Part shown: one piece after another, positions 36,416 to 41,498 of the stretch | Numbering within the stretch: the stretch's first letter is position 1 | Layout: every line of letters starts with the position of its first letter | Assembly (NCBI GenBank): GCA_024274705.1 | Contig: JAJSAL010000149.1 | Location: forward strand, 1 to 41,498 | Length of the DNA stretch: 41,498 nt | Direction: 5' to 3' | From: Spirochaetota bacterium | Lineage (GTDB): Bacteria > Spirochaetota > Spirochaetia > SPDA01 > JAJSAL01 | The notes under the pieces: model-generated | The model's database searches: none | Told to the model about the DNA's origin: nothing | The model's input: the letters and a program-made list of their open reading frames with translations, nothing else | Translations under genes and position numbers: made by a program

Positions 36416-37723
36416 ATGAACATTTTCTTTATCCTGGAGGATGCTTTACGGCCGGACCATCTCGGGTGTTATGGCTATGAAAAAAATACATCCCCCAATA
36501 TCGATAAAATAGCACGCGAGGGAGTTGTTTTTGAAAACGCAATAGCAACGGCATCCCACACCCTTCCTCCTGTTGTATCGATGATAATGGGGCAGACAAC
36601 CGCGGGTCACGGTATTGTCAGTCCAAAACGATACGAAAAATGGATCACAAGCAGTTTTTGGAAAAACAGGGAAACATCCCTTACTATATTGAAGAAAACC
36701 GGATACGAGATAGACGGCGAGCTTGTGCTCAGGTGGAAGCCTCTTGGTTTTTCCCGGGACACGGATACCGGGGAAATAGAAGCATACTTTGAAAAAAACC
36801 GGGACAGAAAATGGTTTTTTATGGCAGAACCCTACCCTACCCACCTCCCTTACAATCCTCCTGCTGCTTATTTCATGGAGTTCCTGGACCCGGGATACAA
36901 AATGAGCAGGAGCACAAAAGAAAACCTTTCCGTAGTACAATCGAAACTGATTGTCCATCCCACAGGTTTAACAAGCAAACTCGAAGCCGGGGAAAAGGAT
37001 CCGATCCCTGACTCGGATGCGGATAAACAGCACAAGCGTACAGCCGGTGTTGCAGACCTGAAGCCGGAAGACCGGCCGGCGATCATTGCGAGTTATGATG
37101 GAGAGGTCAGGGTTTTCGACGACATGGTCGGAAAGTGGATGGAAAAATTAGATGCCCTGGGTATGTATGATGATACCCTTGTCATTATTGTTTCGGACCA
37201 CGGCGAAGAGCTTATGGAAAGGGGACACGTGGGTCATTGTTCATGCAACCTGAAGGGCACTCTGTATGATGAATCGATTCGTGTTCCCCTTATTTTACGT
37301 TATCCGAAGAGGTTCCCAAAGGGAAAACGTGTCGCACACCAGGTCTCCCAGATTGACATTATGCCGACGATTTTCGACCTCCTTGAGCTTAAGGTTCCGG
37401 ATTTCATTGAGGGGCAATCCATGCTGCCACTGATCCTGGAAGAAGCCCGGGATTTCAGAGAGGAAGTCTATGCTGAAACAACACCGGCCGGATGGCAGGC
37501 CCTTGCCGGTGATGACAGGGAAATATGGTGCGTTCGTACCGAAAAGTGGAAGCTCATTCTAAACACCGACAGCAGGAGCTCTCACCTGGAGTACGAGCTT
37601 TACGATCTTACATCCGACCCCGGGGAAGGGAGGAACATCTTTTCCCGGAGCCATCCGGTATTCCGGCATCTGGATAAACAGCTTTTACATTACATCAACA
37701 AGGCAAGAAGGTTGAAGAACTAA
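36416..37723 (+). CDS. sulfatase-fold hydrolase/transferase without the FGly cysteine
   Basis: 435 aa, alkaline-phosphatase superfamily, no signal peptide. Metal site residues: ILEDALRPDHLGCYGY (D9), and VSDHGEELMERGHVGH further on. The FGly motif C-x-P-x-R is replaced by T49-L50-P51-P52-V53 in ASHTLPPVVSMIMG, so Thr stands at the nucleophile position and the Arg is missing. A phosphodiester or phosphonate hydrolase or a transferase is thus as likely as a sulfatase, and no FGly-generating enzyme would be needed. It follows the dehydrogenase gene by 14 bp. A broken relative lies at 30137-30254. Confidence 0.85.
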   Translation: MNIFFILEDALRPDHLGCYGYEKNTSPNIDKIAREGVVFENAIATASHTLPPVVSMIMGQTTAGHGIVSPKRYEKWITSSFWKNRETSLTILKKTGYEIDGELVLRWKPLGFSRDTDTGEIEAYFEKNRDRKWFFMAEPYPTHLPYNPPAAYFMEFLDPGYKMSRSTKENLSVVQSKLIVHPTGLTSKLEAGEKDPIPDSDADKQHKRTAGVADLKPEDRPAIIASYDGEVRVFDDMVGKWMEKLDALGMYDDTLVIIVSDHGEELMERGHVGHCSCNLKGTLYDESIRVPLILRYPKRFPKGKRVAHQVSQIDIMPTIFDLLELKVPDFIEGQSMLPLILEEARDFREEVYAETTPAGWQALAGDDREIWCVRTEKWKLILNTDSRSSHLEYELYDLTSDPGEGRNIFSRSHPVFRHLDKQLLHYINKARRLKN

Positions 37724-37800
37724 GCCGGGTTAGTACCCCTCTGTTCAAAAACGGAATCTCCCCGACAGCGTCATCGATGAGCAGTGTGTCCGGAGCCGCA

Positions 37801-38583
37801 TTACCAGGCAGTATAACCGCCATCGATGACTATTGTGCTTCCAGTCATATAATTCGTTACATCCGAGGCCAGACACGCTATAAACCCGCTCAATTCTTCT
37901 ATAGCTCCAAGCCTTTTCAAGGGAATCATATCGATAACATTGCTATATATTTCGGGATTCTTTTCGAACCATTTTCGGTTCGGGTCTGTATCATAGTATC
38001 CGGGAGAGACGGCAAGTACAGTTATATTATAAGGCGCCCATTCCACGGCAAGAGCTTTGGTCAAAGCAACAACGGCTGATTTCGAAACATCGTAGGATCC
38101 GCCGTGGAAATATTTATTGATGACCTGTCCGGAGATGGACGCAATATTTATTATCTTTCCCTTTCTCCGGGGGACCATGACCTTCCCCACCTCCCGGGCG
38201 CACAGAAATGTCCCGTCCACATTCGTATGCATCACCGATGTCCAATCCTCGAGACTTGTTTCTTCAGGGGCCCTATTGATCCTTTCGGTCCCGGCATTAT
38301 TGATGAGAATATCGATTTTCCCGAACTCGCCTATTACCTGCTTAACCATCCCTTGTACCTGGGATTCCCTGGTAATGTCACACTCGATCGCGAGGGCCTT
38401 TCTGCCGGCCCTGTGGACCGCCCGGGCGGTTTCATCCAGATATTTCTTGTGCCTGCAGAGGATAACGATATCCGACCCTGCCTGGGCAAGCATAGGGGCA
38501 AAGGCCGCCCCAAGACCTTTACTGGCACCGGTTACAACGGCCACTTTTCCCTCGAGACTGATAAGCTGGTGAAAATCCGCCAT
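37801..38583 (-). CDS. short-chain dehydrogenase/reductase (gluconate 5-dehydrogenase-like)
   Basis: 260 aa classical SDR. TGASKGLGAAFA (NAD(P) motif), CDITRE, NNAGT, catalytic Ser in NIASISG, and SYDVSKSAV (Tyr, Lys). It ends MTGSTIVIDGGYTAW. CRHKKY after strand 2 has Arg, favouring NADP. Closest by eye to gluconate 5-dehydrogenase and 2-keto-3-deoxy-gluconate oxidoreductase types. Ribosome site GGAG before the ATG. It is the last gene of the minus-strand sugar cluster and lies 17 bp after the Gfo/Idh gene. Substrate not known. Confidence 0.88.
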   Translation of the reverse strand: MADFHQLISLEGKVAVVTGASKGLGAAFAPMLAQAGSDIVILCRHKKYLDETARAVHRAGRKALAIECDITRESQVQGMVKQVIGEFGKIDILINNAGTERINRAPEETSLEDWTSVMHTNVDGTFLCAREVGKVMVPRRKGKIINIASISGQVINKYFHGGSYDVSKSAVVALTKALAVEWAPYNITVLAVSPGYYDTDPNRKWFEKNPEIYSNVIDMIPLKRLGAIEELSGFIACLASDVTNYMTGSTIVIDGGYTAW

Positions 38584-38600
38584 ACTCTCTCCTGTCTGCC

Positions 38601-39629
38601 TTACGAATAATCCACGTCCAGGGGTTTTCTCTCCAGGGCCGATTCCATAACAGCCAGTACCACTTTACTAACCCTGTAGCCGTCTTCAAAACCGGCGATA
38701 AACTCCTCCCGGGTAACCAATTTTTCGATAAAATCCTTTATGCTCTCATAGGCGAAACCCATGTATTTCCCGTGGATAACAGGCATGACAAGGAGATCGG
38801 GATGATCGCTCTTATCTTCCAGAAACCGCTCTATTGCCTGGTTTCCCGTCAGGTCCAGGTTGAACATGCCTTTACTCCCCAATACATTGAGCTTGATATC
38901 ATTCCAGTGGGGATTTGTATCTGGAATGATCCAGGCATTTTCAATGGTGGCAATCACGCCGTCATCAAATTCCAGCATGCTCTGATACACATCCGGAACG
39001 GGGATACCCCTCCGGGTCAGTACTTCAGACCGGCTTAGGGAGTATACTCTTTTCACTTCACTTCCGGTGAAAAACCTTAAAGTGTCAATGGTATGACTTC
39101 CCAGGAACCACATGATCGACGATTTGGAAGCCCAAGACAGCATCTGAGTGGGCACAAAAATGCGGTCATTCAACCGGTAATACATGGAAATAACATCACC
39201 TATACTACCTGCCCTTATATCATCCCTGACAATGACAAAGGGGGGATTCCACCTGGAGTGGAAATCCACCATTACCCGGCTCTTCGAATTCAGGAAAGCT
39301 TCTCTCATCGCTTCCAGGTCCTCGGGCCGTGTAGCCAGAGGCTTTTCGATGAGAATATCCTTCCCCGCCTGACATGCGGCGATAAAGGGTTCCCGGTGTG
39401 CAAAATCCGGTGTGGCTATACCAACAGCTTGAATATCGGGATCCTCTAAGAGTTTTTCACAGTTTTCATAGTACTTTGGAGCTCCGTACCGGGCAGCAAC
39501 TTCGGCGGCTCTCTCCTTGTTGAGATCGCACACTGCAACGAGGTTCGACAGGGGGTGGGTGGAGAAAATACGGGCATGCGACTCCCCCCACAAACCGGCA
39601 CCGATTACTCCCAGGTTTATTTTTTCCAC
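38601..39629 (-). CDS. Gfo/Idh/MocA-family oxidoreductase
   Basis: 342 aa from a GTG at 39629, which has GGAGGAAGAA directly upstream. N-terminal NAD-binding motif NLGVIGAGLWGESHARIF, DLNKERA, and the family hallmark EKPLATRPEDLEAM. The C-terminal alpha/beta domain includes WFLGSHTIDTLRFFTGSEVKRVY. Such enzymes oxidise hydroxyls of inositols, glucose derivatives or other sugars. Part of the Gfo/Idh-cyclase-NagB-Gfo/Idh-SDR group. Substrate unknown. Confidence 0.91.
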   Translation of the reverse strand: MEKINLGVIGAGLWGESHARIFSTHPLSNLVAVCDLNKERAAEVAARYGAPKYYENCEKLLEDPDIQAVGIATPDFAHREPFIAACQAGKDILIEKPLATRPEDLEAMREAFLNSKSRVMVDFHSRWNPPFVIVRDDIRAGSIGDVISMYYRLNDRIFVPTQMLSWASKSSIMWFLGSHTIDTLRFFTGSEVKRVYSLSRSEVLTRRGIPVPDVYQSMLEFDDGVIATIENAWIIPDTNPHWNDIKLNVLGSKGMFNLDLTGNQAIERFLEDKSDHPDLLVMPVIHGKYMGFAYESIKDFIEKLVTREEFIAGFEDGYRVSKVVLAVMESALERKPLDVDYS

Positions 39630-39651
39630 TTCTTCCTCCGGATATTCTTAA

Positions 39652-40581
39652 TTAATGCATCTCTGCTTCACAGACGCCGATACCCCCCCTGTAGAAATGG
39701 AAGTGGACGTTCGGATGATCAGCCAGCAGAGACATAGGTACCGCCGTATCAGCAACACCCAGGGAGATCATCAGGGTGGTAAGACGCATACCAAAGGGGT
39801 TATCATGCCACCCGGGGTGCCAGATCGAAACTTTCCCGGATTTCCATGTTTCAACAGGGCCAACGGTAATTGCCTGTGAAGGTACGTTCTGAACAACACC
39901 TCCCCCGGAGGTCCGGGCATTCTGGATGACGGTCATCGGGTGAAGATCCACAACCCTGGCCCCCTGTTTCCTGTAGACCTCCGGCGACGGAGCTTCTTCC
40001 AGGTAAGAACCCTCCCGCTTCGGGGGATCGTTGAATGCCCAGTGTTTCACTTCACCCTGTCCGCCCTGCATTACCAGGCATTCGATCTGATCGTAGGATC
40101 GGGAATAATCCTCTAAGCCGTCGGCTGTCAGAAAGCGGATATTACTATCGGGCATGCGCAGTTTTTTATCTATCCGGTTAAAACATAAGTCGAGATCGGC
40201 CTTTGCGAAGCTGAGCGGATGGGTCACATCCACCTCTTTCCCTTCCACGTACCACTCGTCCATGCCCCAGAAATGGCCGGCCCTTACATCGATTTCCAGG
40301 TCATTGACTATCTGCGCCACAAGGGGGAGTTGTTCCGTCGGACCGATGGGACCGCAGATTCCCACGGGTTCACTGTCAGTGGCCTGCATCCAGGTATTCA
40401 CGTATTCTAAAGCTTCGGCGGTAAAAAAGGACTCAAGGGTGTCATAGAATGAAATCCTGAAACCGGGACGTGCCAGTCCCTGGAGGTCCTCCGGTGCAAG
40501 CCGGGCTGCATCGCTTAAGATTTCCCTGTCAAGGGTAGTATAATCCCACCATCAATGGGCGACTTTACTGTTAAAACGCAC
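39652..40581 (-). pseudogene. glucosamine-6-phosphate isomerase-like protein, broken by in-frame TGA at codon 10
   Basis: NagB/6-phosphogluconolactonase-like. With the GTG at 40581, which has AGGAGG seven bases upstream, the frame reads MRFNSKVAH, TGA (40552-40554), then [20 protein letters not shown] and on without shift to residue 309. The TGA most likely replaces a TGG (one base). A later in-frame start (GTG at 40401, 249 aa) would lose 60 residues. Seen: [37 protein letters not shown] and [17 protein letters not shown]. Within the sugar cluster it might isomerise or deaminate a phosphorylated or free amino sugar. It starts one base after the cyclase stop. Confidence 0.82.
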
Positions 40582-40582
40582 T

Positions 40583-41290
40583 TCAAACCTCCTGTTCAGA
40601 CATGAATATAATTCTGGCCGGAGCACCGGAGGTCCCCTTCACTTTCAGAGGCATGCACATGAGGGTTCCCCGGTCCTCCTTCAGGTCCCCCAGGTTGACA
40701 ACCGGCGCGGCCAGGAGAGCCCCGGTTTTAAAGAGGGCCCCTAAGAGGCTCCCTTTCTCGAGCCCGGGTTCCGTCCCGTCCTCTTCCTCGTCGATCCAGG
40801 CAGCTTCAATACACGTCACATCGACTGCGAGAATACTGATCTTCTTTTCGAGGATCCACTCCAGGGCGCCGGATGTAAAAGTGGGACTATCAAGAACATA
40901 CCCGGGCTTGTTCCACATGCGCCACCACCCGGTATCGATCAACAGGGCATCCCCGGGGGTAATCTCCGGTGCTTTTTCTACAAGCATCTTACGGTCCACC
41001 AGTGCCTTGGGCTCCCGGGGCTGAAGGCGGATAATTGTAACCGGCTTAATAAAATCAGTGATCGAATAATCGTCAAGACACTTACCGTCCTCCAATATAT
41101 GGGAACCCGATTCCAGGTAGGTCCCGCTGATCGTTGCCACCTCTATCCTTGAGGCGAAAAATTCCTGTTCCTTCACCGTAGCAATGGTCTCGATTTTGAC
41201 CCGGGGAACGATAGTCTCCAGTCCGGGCAGGGAATAATACCCCCACAGATTATTGTCAATCATTCCGGAAAGATCGATAATGTTGCTCAT
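40583..41290 (-). CDS. cyclase-family hydrolase (kynurenine formamidase-like)
   Basis: 235 aa from the ATG at 41290, five bases after GAGGAGG; the ATG at 41308 lies inside the previous gene's end. Putative cyclase fold (PF04199). The motif HxGTHxDxPxH appears as ISGTYLESGSHILEDG: GT and the last His remain, but the first His, second His and Asp are changed. Other fold features: DLSGMIDNNLWGYY, ALLIDTGWWRMW and ILAVDVTCIEAAW. It may bind a metal poorly or use another chemistry. It overlaps nothing downstream but ends one base before the NagB-like start. Confidence 0.75.
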   Translation of the reverse strand: MSNIIDLSGMIDNNLWGYYSLPGLETIVPRVKIETIATVKEQEFFASRIEVATISGTYLESGSHILEDGKCLDDYSITDFIKPVTIIRLQPREPKALVDRKMLVEKAPEITPGDALLIDTGWWRMWNKPGYVLDSPTFTSGALEWILEKKISILAVDVTCIEAAWIDEEEDGTEPGLEKGSLLGALFKTGALLAAPVVNLGDLKEDRGTLMCMPLKVKGTSGAPARIIFMSEQEV

Positions 41291-41304
41291 TACTTCCTCC
41301 TCAC

Positions 41305-41498
41305 TCATATCCTGATGAACCTGGAGCCCTTCCCCGCCGATTCGAAGCCGGCGAATAACAGCTCAAGGTTGTGAATAGCATCTGTTCCATCGGTATAGTT
41401 TTTATCGATTATAGATTGTACATGACCGGCGATCTGCTGCTGATAGATATTGCGACGGATCCCCGGATCAACTTCCGAGACACCATTACCGGACTCCA
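41305..41498 (-). CDS. Gfo/Idh-type oxidoreductase, C-terminal end only
   Basis: The window edge cuts this gene; about 63 residues remain. The frame reads ESGNGVSEVDPGIRRN and then QQQIAGHVQSIID, DGTDAIHNLELLFAGFESAG, ending KGSRFIRI. It resembles the C-terminus of Gfo/Idh/MocA enzymes (usual DGxEGLxNLxVIxAAYESAxTG). Its TGA overlaps the upstream ATG of the cyclase frame. Probably the first or an earlier member of the minus-strand sugar cluster. Confidence 0.65.
   Translation of the reverse strand, partial: ESGNGVSEVDPGIRRNIYQQQIAGHVQSIIDKNYTDGTDAIHNLELLFAGFESAGKGSRFIRI

Noticed and set aside
40552..40554. Selenocysteine codon in the NagB-like gene
   Set aside because: The site aligns with Trp in my recollection of the family, no Cys/Sec position is expected there, and no SECIS-like hairpin stands out.

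Overview
The window looks like a chromosomal segment of a free-living, heterotrophic spirochaete (Spirochaetales/Spirochaetaceae-like). This is inferred from the divergent secD/secF/yajC set, the solute-binding protein whose mature end begins close to an 'ASGEQE' sequence, and the overall catabolic style. No 16S or other taxonomic marker is present, so the placement is an inference.

Layout. (1) 1-212: 2.6 copies of an 81-bp tandem repeat, followed by a gene for an ACT-domain protein (244-972). (2) 1081-8149, minus strand: housekeeping genes secF, secD, yajC, a 98-aa unknown, groEL and mnmA, with recognisable promoters and two clear intrinsic terminators. (3) 8229-13624, plus strand: arginine biosynthesis cluster argR-argC-argB-argD-argG-argA(GNAT), followed by pgi. 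argG carries an in-frame TAA. (4) 15530-16744: an MFS transporter. (5) 16804-29866, minus strand: a long catabolic cluster. In transcription order it holds a split transketolase, a UroD-family protein, a CUT1-type sugar ABC transporter (binding protein and two permeases, no ATPase), a class III aminotransferase, a double amidohydrolase, an SDR dehydrogenase, a second UroD-family protein, and TPP-dependent E1 alpha and beta with a free-standing lipoyl protein. (6) 29867-30668: AT-rich DNA with decayed remnants of a sulfatase-like gene and of an IS1182-type transposase. (7) 30669-34305, minus strand: a non-pyrrolysine MttB-family methyltransferase, a ROK regulator and a class IV aminotransferase. 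(8) 34537-37723, plus strand: NodB-type deacetylase, diaminopentanoate-dehydrogenase-like protein and a sulfatase-fold hydrolase. (9) 37801-41498, minus strand: SDR, Gfo/Idh oxidoreductase, a NagB-like isomerase broken by a TGA at codon 10, a cyclase-family hydrolase and the end of another Gfo/Idh gene.

How the parts may work together. Regions 5 to 9 read as a catabolic island for small, probably amino-, methyl- or sulfo/phospho-substituted polyols or sugars. Uptake would be by the ABC transporter, and deamination or transamination by the aminotransferases. Oxidation would be by the SDR and Gfo/Idh enzymes, and C2 transfer by the transketolase. Oxidative decarboxylation would use the E1 pair, and methyl transfer the MttB and UroD-type proteins. 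The substrate cannot be read from the sequence. A TAATTTA-type motif just upstream of the -35 boxes of the transketolase and mttB operons suggests the local ROK protein may control both. The clearest oddities are the two in-frame stops (argG, nagB-like), the Cys-rich 81-bp repeat, the amidohydrolase with a metal-ligand-free N-terminal half, and the ruined sulfatase/transposase pair.
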